From NCBI GenBank assembly GCA_036936605.1, contig JAUPFV010000001.1, positions 318,396,250-318,460,249 on the forward strand: a stretch of 64,000 nt of DNA. Direction: 5' to 3'. The stretch's first letter is position 1. Every line of letters begins with the position of its first letter. Shown here piece by piece: positions 15,780-27,539 of this stretch. The translations under genes and the position numbers were made by a program. The notes beneath the pieces were generated by a model that saw only the letters and a program-made list of their open reading frames with translations, did no database searches and was not told the DNA's origin. Source of the stretch: Limnanthes douglasii subsp. nivea. Taxonomy: Eukaryota; Streptophyta; Magnoliopsida; Brassicales; Limnanthaceae.

Positions 15780-16620
15780 AAGCATGTTATCCCCCAAGCT
15801 CAATATTTGAGTATTAAAGGCTTTGGTCAACACATTGGCAACAACTAGTTCTTGATATTCTCACCAATGGAAACATAAAACCATTTCTATGCGATGAAAG
15901 CCATAAACTTAATTCTCAAGAGGTTTAAAGTATTTTTTCATTTAAATTTTGAAGATCAAACTTTATGAAACTCATTTTGGTGACTTTTTTTGGTTTCCTA
16001 GCGAGAACCAAATCTTCATCCTCAAGATCCAAAAAGATATTCATATTTATTTTGTGTATATCACCTATAAATAATATTATTACAAAACTATACATCCTCA
16101 CGACATCATTTTTTAGAGAGAAAAACTCAAATAGCTATTTAACCATACAAGAGAATTTATGTGGTAATCATAATATTAGGTCTAACAACATTTACCAAGA
16201 CCACATTACTTAAGCTATATGATTGAACGGTAGTCCGTAGTTTTAGTTCATTACTTGCAAGTGTGGCAATAAGGAAGCAAAATCACGACTTCGTGAACCT
16301 TTTAACACAAAGTATGTATAAAGATAGAAAAATAAAATCAATCACACATACATATTTTAACATGTTTTGGATTGTGAAAAAATCTACATCCACATGCAAC
16401 ATACATAAACTTTATATATAAGAAGGTTACAAAAAAAACTCTCTCAAACACAACTAACATAACCAATATTTTGTTACATGACTCATTCGGCTTACATAAG
16501 GCAGTATAGATCTCAATGTTTATCTTTTATATTGGTCTCTCTTTAAAATTAGACAAGTCGAGGTATTTTATTTAGCCAAATCATAGAATACCAGTTTTAT
16601 ACCTCTCTTTCACTATATAT
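15780..16620 (-). mobile_element. Copia 3'-end and LTR-like fragment
   Basis: The minus strand near 15780-15860 gives a degraded copia C-terminal/polypurine region (TTGAGCTTGGGGGATAA). The segment at 16230-16450 resembles a plant copia LTR in wording (for example AACATGTTTTGGATTGTGAAA, close to the common LTR phrase on tRNA-proximal ends). No matching partner LTR was found, so this is a family-level guess. Confidence 0.35.
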
Positions 16621-17079
16621 GTAACCAATGATGAGTGAAATGAACCCCAAGGCTCACAATAGCACTTTACAACTTGATCATTAGAACAATCGAACAGAAA
16701 AAACACTGTAAACCTAACATATGTACAATCAAACACTTAACGGTACCATCAAAGCTAACGATGTACCTTGCATTATCCCATTTTCAACCATGCGCAAAAC
16801 CAACGATTAGATGATCAATGATTGAGATTAATTCATTAATATTACATTCTCTAATATATAGTGCATATATTTTTTTCTTAAAACTCTCAGGTATATTCAG
16901 AAGCCTTCAGTAACAAGTTTTTTTACCTAGGTCCAATAGTAATGATCATGTCCCTTCGGTTCCAACAATAACATAATATTTTTCTTCGATAATGCTCACC
17001 CATATATTCCATCATACGTCTTCACACCCAAGTATTCGACTGAGTATACAACTTAATAGAGATTCAACAAAAATATCCC
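16621..17079. other. Intergenic DNA, nothing recognised
   Basis: No open frame with family resemblance and no structured repeat seen. Confidence 0.4.
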
Positions 17080-17270
17080 TTAAAAATTTATTACTAATAG
17101 AAAAATATGTAATTATTACATGAGACCAAATATATTATATAAAGAGACTGAAAATAATAAATACAATTATTATATGAGACTAGAACAGAATAATATGTAA
17201 TTATTATAGGATATTTAAATTATTACAAGAGACTGGAATAATTATATGTAATTATCATATGAGACTGAAA

Positions 17271-17273
<3 letters not shown>

Positions 17274-17306
<33 letters not shown>
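17274..17306. repeat. (TA)n microsatellite
   Basis: Uninterrupted TA dinucleotide run of about 33 bases within the left LTR-like segment of the copia element. Confidence 0.9.
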
Positions 17307-17309
<3 letters not shown>

Positions 17310-17639
17310 TTTTAGCTATTGTAAACATAACTTCAGAATTAAATAAATCACTTTAAAAAATTTAAACATTTCTTTCTATCATAGTATCATAATTGTATTA
17401 TTTTCCTTTTTTTTTCTTATGTCTCTTAAGATAGTCCATTTGGAAAATATTTTGAGATATATTTTTAAAAATAATAATTGAGACTCCCGATGGTCACGGT
17501 AAGGAGGTCATCTCAACCGGAAAAATAACAACCGATGGTGATGATAGGGGGTTCTCGTGGATTGCACTATAACACCGTACAATTTATCCTTATGATATTC
17601 ATGTTAATGATAATCCTGGTTTAGTCATTACTTAAGTAA

Positions 17640-20600
17640 TCTTAAAAGGTGATAATTATGAAAAATGGGCACAAGTGTTGCGCATGACTGTTCGATCTTG
17701 AAAGAAATTTGTTTTTATCGATGGTTCTATTTGTATACCATATGATTATTCAGTGGATCTCAAAGATTAGTGGAAAAATAATTTGTTGTTAATTTTGTAG
17801 ATCTGGATATAAACCATGATTTCACACGTGGAGATGAATAGTGAAGTTTAAGAAGATATCAAAGCTAAATTTTCAGTTGTTAGTGGATCGTGCATCCAAC
17901 AACTTATGAGAGAATTAATAGTATATGACCACCGAATGTTAAGGAATTACGACATATTACGGGAAACTGAAAAATATTTGGGATAATTTGAATGATATAT
18001 ATCCATATCCCATACGTACGTGTGGAAAGTGCACATGTTCCTTCGCTAAACAATTAGAGAAGAAACAATATGAAGAAAAAGTTTATCAGTTTCTTATGGG
18101 TTTGGATGAAGCCTTATATGTAAGTCTATGTTTTATCTTATTGTCACATAATCTTTTCTACAATATGGGATGTGTCTGCCTTTTCCCACCATGGGACATG
18201 TCTACCATTTCCTATCTCAACAAGAAACAACAAAAACTGTTATTGTTCGAGGAGCAAGTAGTCATGTGCCTGAGGTTGCTGCTCTAATCATAAGAATCAG
18301 AGATAAACCTTTAAATACCCCAATAAATGTTCCTACTATAATAAGTTAGGCCATGACGATGGCTCTTGTTATAAATTACATAGTTATCCGGATGAATATC
18401 TTGACGAGTCTCAAAGAAATATAGTCGAAAACCGTGAGTGTGGTAGAGGTGGTCGTGGCCGAGTTGGTCGTAGTCGAGGTGGTGGTTGTAGAGGTGGTTC
18501 CAGTCGAAGGCATGACAGATTGCAACATGTTGTTGCTTCAGGAATTGTGCATGGAAAAGGCAAGCAAAAGGGGTTGACGGTGCATTTTCTCACTCTAGAA
18601 CAATGCGATACTTTTAAAATTCTGCATGTTTATGTGAAAGATGGTTTATTTGGACAAATATCATGTATTCCTCTTAACAAATTTTAGATAATTGACACAT
18701 AAGATACACATCACATGAGAAGTAATTTACATTTTTGAATAATATTCATGATATCCGGGATTGTTAGATTTGTCTACCAAATAGGAAACGGGTTGCTGCT
18801 GCAAAAATGGGATTCATGTAATTCAATGATACTCTGATTTTAGAGAATATTTTGTTTGTGCCAGATTTAAATTATGTTATTATCTTTATATCTCTTCTCA
18901 TTGATGAGGCTAATTGTATTGTGAAATTGTTTAGAATACTGTACATTATTCAAGACCAAACAACGAAAACAATAGTTGGTGCAGGTAGATAGTCTTGTGG
19001 ACTTTTCTACTTGTAACATGCAGATATATGTAGTGTGCATGTATCTTCTCAAGATAGTTCATTTAACATATGACATAAAAGGTTGGGACATTCATTTTAT
19101 AAAACTTTATCTTTCTTTCGTGTAACATGAATTAATAAATTTAGTAGTCTGAAGAATAATGCTTATGATATTTGTTTGTGTACTAAACATATTCGTAGTA
19201 GTTTTCCTATAAATTCGAATTATTCATATTGATGTTTGGGGGGCTAGTACACCCAGTTTGAATGTTTTAACTTATTTTTTAACAATTGTGGATGATTTTT
19301 CTCGTTGCGCTTTGGTTTATTTGTTGAGGTATGAGTCTCATGTTCCGACTATTTTCTCTCGGTTTTATCATATGATTGAGCGCCAATATATTTATTTCAT
19401 CAATCATGTCTGGAGTGATAATGGAATGCAGTTTAAATGTCTTAGTACATTATTTAAAAATATTAGGATAATTCATGAGACTTTATGTAGTCGGACAACC
19501 AGACAAAATGGATGTGTTGAGCAGAAGCATATGTATATTTTAAATATCGGATATACTTTACGATTTTAAGCTTTGTGACCAATTGAATTCTATGAGGATA
19601 TATTATAACCACTGCCTACTTGATTAGACGCACTCTTTTGGTTCTCTTGAAAATAAAAATTCTATTTGAACTGTTATTTGACAAAGTTCCATCTATGAAT
19701 CTCATTCGGGTATTTGGTTGCAAGTGTTATGTTCATACTAAAAATCATGACAGTGACAAGTTTGCATTAAATAGTGTTTGTGGAATCTTCATGGGATACC
19801 CTTTAAAAAAAAGGGACGACGCATGTATTTTACAGACTTTAATGAAGATTATTATCTTTTATGATGTTATATTCTGCCATTTTTTTTCTTTTTAGGAATT
19901 CACTACCATTTCAAATGTTACGCCTCTAAATCCATTTTCATATCTTGTTAATGAAGGGCATGTATGTGTCCTGGCACCTACGATAGTCGAACCCAAGAAG
20001 GGTACGCAAGCTTCATCTCCACCGGTTTAGCCTATAACTAGGGCATATTATTATCCATTTATAACATACACAAACTTGATCAATCCATCTCACCCAGAAT
20101 CGATAATTCCCAACCAATGGCCCTAGTTGATACAACCACATTCAACCCTGCAAAGCAAGATCCACAAGGGTAAATTTGAGGACCTTGGACGTGGAAAACG
20201 GGTGAAGAAAGATAATGTGGCGTGATTATCGCATGTACACAGTTCAGTGGGGCACTAAAAGTTGTAAGTATCTATTACATGCATATATTTCATATAATAA
20301 ATTCTTTGTAGGATATGAGGGCTTTATGGTTTCACTTGATCAAATGTGGAACCTGAGTCGTCTATGAAATGGAGCAAAGTGGTGTCTCAATAATTTTCAC
20401 CTTTAAAGGCAAATAACATATTGAATATGGTTCATCTTCCTTCGAACAATGAAGCTTTAAGGTGCAAGTGGGTATACCTGATCAAACATCGCTGTAATGA
20501 ACAAATAGAAATGTTAAAAGCATGACTTATCATGCATGGGAAATGAGCACCAAAAGGGTCTCGATTATATTGAAATATTTGCTATAGTCGTCAAGATCAC

Positions 20601-21800
20601 TACCGTTCGCGTACTTCTCTTTAATACAGCTATTGAAAATTTGGAATTAAATCAGATGGATATTCAAAATGCATTCATTCACAATGATCTGCATGAAAAC
20701 ATTTGTACGCGCCCCCTCATAGTTTCTGACCAGTGCATAAATATCTCATCCGCAAGCTTCAACGTCTTTGTATGGACTGAAACAAGCTCCATGATATGAG
20801 TTTTTTAATTTTTCGCTGCACTGCGTACCTATAGTTTTACTCAATCACACTTTGATTACTTTTTTTCTTATCATCATAGTCGGTTTGTGATACAATTTAA
20901 TAAATACGTGTCTGACTGATTCAACATGAAGGATCTTGGTATTCTAAAATATTTTCAAGGTATTGAAGTTGCCCGACATTCTTCTGGAATTTTTTTGAGT
21001 CAACTTAAATATGCAATTGATATCTTTTCTAAAAATGACTACTTTGAGGTTGTCATATTGGTGTTCCGCTTGGTCAACATCATCGAGTGTCCCTAGCTAT
21101 CAGAAATCATCTTGTTGATCATTCTTCTTATCGTCGTCTTATAGGACGATTGGTGTACTTATCGGTCACTCATCCAAATCTTTCTTATGCAGTTCACACT
21201 TTGGCTTAATATTTCCAGGAACCCAGAATGGATCATTGGCAAGCCATAATTGGTGTGGTTCGATATTTGAAGGGTTATCCAAAACCTAGTATTCTTATTA
21301 TATCAGATAATGATCTTAAACTCACATGATGATGTGATTCAGTGTGGGTTGCTTGCGCACTCACCCGATGTTCTTTGTCTGGATGGTTCGTTCAAATTGG
21401 GGACTCCCCAATCTCGTGGAAGACAAAAAAAAAAACATATTGTTGCTCGATCTTCAACCTAAGTTGAATATCAGTCTACGATCCTTTCTCATGTGTGAAC
21501 TAAAATGGCTAAATAGACTTTTTGGTTTTCTATGGATCACTACAGGTTTTATCCAAGTTTTATTGCGATAACACTGTAGCATTATATATTGTTGTCAACC
21601 CCGTTTTCATGAACGTGCCAAACACACCAAGGTTGATTGTCATTTTGTGCGGGATGAGTACATCTGTAGTTTGATTACACTTTTTTATGTTTCGCTCATG
21701 CTTAGTTGGCAAATATCTTTACTAAAGCACTCGACAAGAACCGGTTCGATGTATTGCTTTTCAAATTGGATATTTTTCTTTTATGCACCAATTTGATAGA
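17640..21800 (+). pseudogene. Copia gag-pol polyprotein, multiply broken
   Basis: Domain order on the plus strand. Gag has NYEKWAQVLRMTVRS (about 17656) and then LEKKQYEEKVYQFLMGLDEA (18053-18112), the typical copia gag helix. A Gly/Arg-rich gag tail, GRGGRGRVGRSRGGG, is at 18435-18490. A protease region follows (18690-18880). Integrase core is DVWG, then LTIVDDFSRCALVYL (19276-19325), SDNGMQFK (19415) and NGCVEQKH (19507), where the first E context is kept. RT is at about 20440-20960, ending FNMKDLGILKYFQGIEVAR. RNase H has GRQKKKHIVARSS near 21420, and the C-terminal phrase LANIFTKALDKNRFDVL lies at 21704-21760. Stops and frameshifts occur in all domains, so it is non-autonomous. Confidence 0.85.
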
Positions 21801-22060
21801 GTAATAAAATATTATACATTAATTACAAAAAAATCGAATATATTATAAGAAGAGAGCGAAATATATATAATTATTACTAGAATACAATAATATTTAATTA
21901 TTATGAGATATACAAATTATTATGTATAATTATTAAAAATGATTAAAATTTCGTAGTTGTATATTAATTCATTTTAAACATAAATTTAGAATTAAGTAAG
22001 ACATGTTCATCGAATTTTTTCTTATCCATTTATTTCAATTTTGCTTTTTTAACCATTAAC

Positions 22061-22756
22061 TATAACCATTATTTTTTAGTTTATATTTAACCATTATAAT
22101 CCGATGTCCATCTAAAGATTAAATATAACAATGAAACATCAGTGCTCGAATCTTATTTTTATTTGTGAAGTCTCTCTGCACCTTGGTAATCAAAACCTAA
22201 AATTTCATAAACCACAAATAGAACACCCTGCATATTTTTTTCTTTCACTTTTGTTTGTGATTGGAAAAAAAGAATTTGTTGCATCAAAATGGGATAAATT
22301 TTTTAATATCTGTATATAATGGATCGTGCAACTCTGATGTGAGATATTTAACCCAATTCAAAAAGCGTGGCTAAGACACTAATGATGTGATCCAGATTAT
22401 AGATATAGTCTTCGTTTTGTCGTATCTTTTCTCGACTTTTCAGTTCTCACAGAAATACTCTGAAAAGAGATGATATTCTGAATTTCTTTTTGGTGGAATA
22501 TTCTGAACTTTACTTTCAATATTAATATTTCATCGGTTTCTTAATCTTACAGAAAACAATCTGTTCTTCTCATTCCTTCTTGATTAAATCCTAAATCTAT
22601 TTTCCTATAAAGAAATAAATACAAACAACTTAAATAAAAGAATTACAAAAACAATCTCTCTGATATTAAAATACATATCAAGTAGGAGTAATAAAGAGTA
22701 TTCAAATGTCGTGGTATACCTTTTTTTCGGCCACAGATAGACACGGGTATAAAAAT
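22061..22756. other. Intergenic DNA between two retroelements
   Basis: No gene recognised. A short plus-strand frame at 22131-22319 has no family features. Confidence 0.4.
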
Positions 22757-22985
22757 TGATCCCGCAAGGGAAATATAAAAAAACATAATGATAGATGAAT
22801 TTTGAGAGATAAAAATATACTATTTTAAAAATTTAAAATAATTTAAGGTATATGAGGTTTTAGGCTTAAATCGCTATTTAATCTTTTGACTATAACGTTT
22901 TTTTGTCATTTAGTCCCTCCATTAAAAAATCACGGGTGAGACTTCTTTAACTATTGAAAATCTATAAATTTAGTTTACGCGCGTG

Positions 22986-24225
22986 CAGTGGCGGAACCAG
23001 GATTCCAGGTCAGGAGGGGCTGAAGTATTACATAAACTAGACATGTTTTAAATTTTTTTTTCATTCACTTCGTACTTTTAATTTATTTTTATTATAAAAA
23101 TTAATCCTTACATTTTTATTGATTAAAAAAACATGAATATTTATTGAAATTAAATATATAAAAAAAATTATACATTTGATTAATTTGGCATATGTCTAAA
23201 TAATCTTATGTTTATATATGAGTTAGTACTAGTGATAGCATTTATGTATAAAATCAAAAGGCTTCATACTAGTTGAGATATGTTCTTACTTATTTGTCAT
23301 TGATCCTTCTCATACCTATCCGACGTGGAAATTTGGTCGCACATAACAAATTCTACCACTTTTACCTCCCCTGAGTTGACTTACCTAATGCTCCCTCTAA
23401 TTAGGTTGTTTCATGATTCATATCTAAGTCATAAAGTTTTACAATGGATATATTTGTTCACTCTTATTAGAGCATTTTAGAAGTTCCTTAGCGTCACTTC
23501 AATTAATCAAGTGACACTATCTTTATACACTCTAATAAAGTCACTCTGTTTGATGAGCTTGACTAATGGTTCATCATCTTCGACATCCAAGAATTTCATC
23601 CATATCACGTTTTCGTCTGGGTATGGAGCTCTAACACCAACTATTAGACCCAAATAATAGTATATCAACCACAAGCAAGATTAACTTCAAAACAACCAAC
23701 CAAATAATAAAAAAACATATTTATTAACAAAATAAATCAACGGTAAAATAAATCAACAACCAGAATATTTATATGAAAAGACCACTTCGTTCTGAAGAGT
23801 AAAAGACCACGAGAGTTATGAAGATTCCACCAAAAACACTTCTACTATTATGATAAGTTGAAGGTAAAAGTATATCCAATTCAATATAATAAATATCTAC
23901 AACCCACCAACAATTTAAAACATAATAAACTAACAAAAAAAGAAACAAAAATGAATAATATTACAAAAACTACTCCACTATTCTAAAAATGATTTCTCCT
24001 GAACCGTAGCATCAAATAACAATCCAACCGGACATATTGAAGCTTTATATTTCCCAAACATGCTGTCCAAATTTCAGCCAAAATCGACACCGTTTGACCA
24101 TTGATCAAACATTTTAAACATAACTTTTTTAAAAATTCCGAAAATAAAAATTTCTCCAATACTAATCTTCCTTGAGGCTTGGGGGGGCTCGCGCCCCCCC
24201 AAGCCCCATAGTAAATCCGCCACTG
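22986..24225. mobile_element. hAT-type non-autonomous element, 1240 bp
   Basis: Left end CAGTGGCGGAACC and right end AATCCGCCACTG form TIRs. Flanks CGCGCGTG (22978-22985) and CGCCCGTG (24226-24233) are an 8-bp TSD with one mismatch. The opposite arm of the host MULE keeps the uninterrupted site (reverse complement GCGCGTGGTCT), confirming the insertion. An 8-bp TSD assigns it to hAT. No transposase gene is inside. The same TIR start is used by the element at 41796-43108. Confidence 0.85.
24177..24204. repeat. Perfect GC-rich hairpin at a hAT subterminus
   Basis: GCTTGGGGGGGC (24177-24188) and GCCCCCCCAAGC (24193-24204) are exact inverted repeats around a 4-base loop. This is striking in an AT-rich region and lies 21 bases inside the right end of the hAT element. 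Confidence 0.9.
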
Positions 24226-24745
24226 CGCCCGTGGTCTTCTTTATGATTATTGTCTCACACATAGCCAATTGACTCTTAATTTCATTTTACCTTTTAAATA
24301 TAATATATATATTTTTATTTTTTATTTTTTTATTTTTTATTTTTTATTTTATTTTTCTGAAAACAGAGTATCACAAAATTTGTGATATTCTATTTTTTTT
24401 TCTTTTCCTATTTCGTTTCATTTTTCTAACAATTGTTTTTAAGAACTTCCATGAAAGAATTTCATTCTTTCGACACACAAATTCAATTCACAAATCATAT
24501 AACAAACAATTTGATAACTCTAAATGAAAGCACTTATTCACATTCAGAACGAAATCATGAACTTTAAGGCTTGAAAATCATATTCTCATCTTCCTTTTTT
24601 TCACAGATTCAAACAGCACAGTTGACAAGTATCGTTCTCCAAAGCTAGGAAAGACCACCTATTAAGAGGTTCAAGAAAACACAAAAATATTTTGGTCAGA
24701 TAATATTGACTTGACAGACAATTCATAACTAAAGACTGGAGCAAT

Positions 24746-25399
24746 AATCTGTAGACAAATAATATCAAAGAGACGAATCCGAAGATAGGCTTATCCACCT
24801 GTGCTTCGGGTTCATCTCATTTGGTCGTGTTGAGATTTTTCGCCACCGTTGTTGTATCTCGGTCTCCTTCAAAGCTAGAAGTAATCGACTTATCGCCATT
24901 TTCATTTTGAATATTTTTATATTCCTCTCGCTCATATTATATGATGGAAATTTGATTTTTTTTTTCAGTTCTTATAAATTCGATGTATAATTCAGTCTAG
25001 ACTAATAGTTCTAGTTCAGTATAATGTGCAACTTAGACCATGTTTTAAAGATTATGTTTGATGTTGAGGTCTTCAATATTGGATAATAGTAATTATTAAT
25101 TGTATATGCTAACTAAAATTTCCTTCATTTTTGTGTGTTTTAGAAGAATTAAGGAAGATTTGTGGACATAATTCGGGAATAGGTAGATCATAGAGCTTGA
25201 GGCCTCCAAATTTCGAGTTAAAATGACAGCTTTTGCGACTTGCATGCGCTTGAGACGATTCAGAACAAAATATGGATTATGTTCAACCGGATCGAAAGGA
25301 ATTAGTATAGCTTCATATTTGATGCCTTCTTCGGATGTGTCTTCCTCAAGCAATGTATATACTTGTTCAAGTTCTATATATATCAACAATGAGTTTTGT
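24746..25399 (-). other. Loop of the MULE with possible captured exon-like pieces
   Basis: The unpaired centre of the long-TIR element. Two minus-strand stretches look coding and are less AT-rich than the arms. One is about 25200-25389 with EEGIKYEAILIPFDPVEHNP and a following Lys/Arg-rich stretch. The other is about 24800-24906, open in two frames and ending at a possible CAG|GTGGAT donor. I cannot name a parent gene. Capture of host exons by MULEs is well known, but here it is only an inference. Confidence 0.3.
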
Positions 25400-25640
25400 C
25401 ATAGTCTTTAGTTCTGAATTGTCTGTCAAGTCCATATTATTTGATCAAAATCTTGTTGTGTTGTCTTGAACCTCTTGGTCTTTCCTAGTTTTGGAGAACG
25501 ATACTTGTCAACTGTACAGTTTGAATCTGTGAAAAAGGAAGCTGAGAATATGATTTTCGAGCCTTGAAGTTCATGATTCTGTTCTGAATCTAAATAAGTG
25601 CTTTGATTGCAAATTATCAAATTGTTTGTTGTATATGTTT

Positions 25641-25987
25641 GGGTAAAAACACTGTTAGTCCTCCATGTTTACCACTTATATCAACATAGTCCCTTTCGTT
25701 CACTTCTGCATAAAACCTATCCCATTCGTTTTAAAATTTTGCAAATATAGTCCTCCCGCACATATAAACCATTTAAAAACTGACACGTGACACTTAAATT
25801 CTAAGTTTTGTATCACTTTTGGTCCCCAAATCCAAAGTTTTGTATCACTTTTGGCCCCCCAGAATATGCGGAGGGACTAATCGTGCAAAGTTTTAAAACG
25901 AAAGGGATTAGTTTTATGCAGAAGTGAACAAAAGGGACTATGTTGATACAAGTGGTAAACATGGAAGACTAACAGTACTTTTTAGCC
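25641..25987. mobile_element. Short Mutator-type MITE (347 bp) inside the right MULE arm
   Basis: About 117-bp TIRs: the left starts GGGTAAAAACACTGTTAGTC and the right ends GACTAACAGTACTTTTTAGCC. The interior pairs closely, for example GTTCACTTCTGCATAAAAC with GTTTTATGCAGAAGTGAAC. Flanks TATATGTTT and TGTTTGTTT are a plausible 9-bp TSD with two mismatches. The other arm of the host element lacks it, so it is a later insertion. Confidence 0.75.
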
Positions 25988-27040
25988 TGTTTGTTTTGTG
26001 ATTAAATTTGTGGGCTTGAAGAATGGAATTCATTCATGAAAGTTCTTAGAAAACCATTGTTAGAAAAATGAAACGAAATGGAAATGGAAAAGAAAACAGA
26101 GTATCGCAAATTTTGCAATACTCTGTTTTCAGAAAAATAGATAAAAAATAAAATATTAAAAAATATTTAAAAAATATTATATTTAAAGGGTGAAAATGGA
26201 ATTAAAAGTCAAAAGACTATCTGTGAGACAATAACCATTTAACTAGGGTGACACGTGGCAGAACCCGAGAGAAGACCACGCGCGATGACTAAATTTATAG
26301 ATTTTCAATAGTCAAGGGACCCTCACCCGTGATTTTTTAGCCGATGGACTAAATAACAGAAAATGTGATAGTCGAAGGACTAGACAACGATTTAAGCCTG
26401 AAGTTTTATATAATAGCTGCTCAAAACCCTAAATCAGAATACAAGGAAATATAATAAATATATTAAAATTAAATTAAATCAAATCTTAATACAATTATAT
26501 TTGATTTAAATAACATAAGATATTTGAATAAAATAAAATTAAATTAAAAAGGTTTTTGTTTGGACTTTCTGGGCTACATCATCCTCTCATGGTTGATAAG
26601 AATTCGTCCTCGAATTCACAGCACCATCACCATCAACAACCAAAATTATTTATTTTATTTTATTCAATTGTTACCTTGGGAATTATAATTGTTGACCTTT
26701 TCGGAATAAGATAAACTCTTCTCGAGTGTTCCTTATTCGAAGTCACATTGAAGCATCCAGTTGATGAAAAAAATTGGTTTCAAAAACCTCTTCATAGCCT
26801 GAGCTAACATCTCGATAAGCAAGTTTTACCTTGATCCGACGATTCGTAGTCAATTTAAACTCCTTCAATAACACGTCAATAAGATTGTTATTGAAACAAC
26901 TTGTATGTCCCCTCATACTCAAACGATCTCCCGATCCTCATGACCATGTGTGTTGTTCTCTTCTTTAAAATTTGAATCAGAACAGTCAAACTTTAGAAAC
27001 ATGCTTCCCCATAGCAGGAACTAAGGCTCTGATATCAAAC

Positions 27041-27376
27041 TGATGACGCAATGGAAATAGAAGAAGAAACAACGATAAATGCAACCCTAATCTAATGGTA
27101 ACACAATGAAACCCTAATCTAAGGGTAACAAAGACTGGAATTTTTAGAGATAAAAATATATTATTCCAAAAACTTAAAATAACTTAAGGTATATGAGGAT
27201 TTATATAATAGCTGCTCAAAACCCTAAATTAGAATACAAAGAAATAAAATAAATGTATTAAAATAAAATTAAATCAAATATTAATACAATTAGATTTGAT
27301 TTAAATAATATAAGATATTTGAATAAAATTAAATTAAATTAAAAAGGTTTTTGTTTGGACTTTCTAGGGTACATCA
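27041..27376 (-). repeat. 5' LTR of the deleted LTR element
   Basis: Complete LTR with TG...CA ends. It contains the phrase GATTTATATAATAGCTGCTC, which is the unoccupied counterpart of the MULE target in the other LTR. The left LTR copy lacks about 60 bp of the segment at 27055-27140. The family also left a solo LTR at 58514-58856. Confidence 0.85.
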
Positions 27377-27539
27377 AGAATTGTACTTATCCATTCGTAC
27401 GAGTAGTAAATTTTTATCCTGATTTAATTTTAGCTTATCAAATTTTATCTTGATTTAATCCGGTTGTGATTTAATTTTATTGCGACAGATTTGATTTATT
27501 TGATATATTTTTAGTTATATTTTAACTGATATAACTTAT

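Larger units (their letters stand above)
17080..22060 (+). mobile_element. Ty1/copia retrotransposon with decayed LTRs
   Basis: Two diverged AT-rich LTR-like segments, about 17080-17460 and 21794-22060, bracket a copia gag-pol remnant. They share phrases such as GTAATTATTA...GAGACT and AAACATAA.TT.AGAATTAA. The right one begins TGATAGAGTAATAAAATATT just after the pol end. An (AT)n expansion lies inside the left LTR at 17274-17306. Left and right outer ends and the TSD could not be fixed because the copies are too diverged. Confidence 0.65.
22863..26398. mobile_element. Long-TIR Mutator-like element nested in the 3' LTR
   Basis: Ends are GGCTTAAATCG (22863) and CGATTTAAGCC (26398). Flanks TGAGGTTTTA (22853-22862) and TGAAGTTTTA (26399-26408) form a 9-10 bp TSD with one mismatch. 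The uninterrupted LTR at about 27190 has the matching empty site, TATGAGGATTTATATAATAG. With later insertions removed, the arms (22863-22985 plus 24234 to about 24745; about 25400-26398) pair over about 630-660 bp. A loop of about 650 bp lies between them. Long TIRs with 9-10 bp TSDs are typical of non-autonomous MULEs. No transposase is present. Confidence 0.85.
22757..27376 (-). mobile_element. Internally deleted LTR retrotransposon carrying nested insertions
   Basis: The right LTR is 27041-27376 (336 bp; TGATGACGCA...GGGTACATCA on the plus strand). The left LTR runs 22757-26581 and is split by a Mutator-like element. Minus orientation is set by a tRNA-iMet-type primer site at 27025-27038 (minus strand TTGATATCAGAGCC, versus TGGTATCAGAGC), two bases inside the right LTR, and by a purine tract GAGAGGA just before the left LTR. 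The internal region is only about 459 bp (26582-27040) with no intact gene. Near its end lies AATTCGAGGACGAATTC, a phrase common at the end of plant LTR-element pol genes. Flanks AAAAT (22752-22756) and AGAAT (27377-27381) form a 5-bp TSD with one mismatch. Superfamily is not certain. Confidence 0.8.

Noticed and set aside
23236..23690. Coding-like text inside the hAT element (minus strand with DVEDDEPLVKLIKQSDFIRV)
   Set aside because: Suggestive of a captured gene piece, but it is short, has stops in all extensions and no family recognised; too weak to call.
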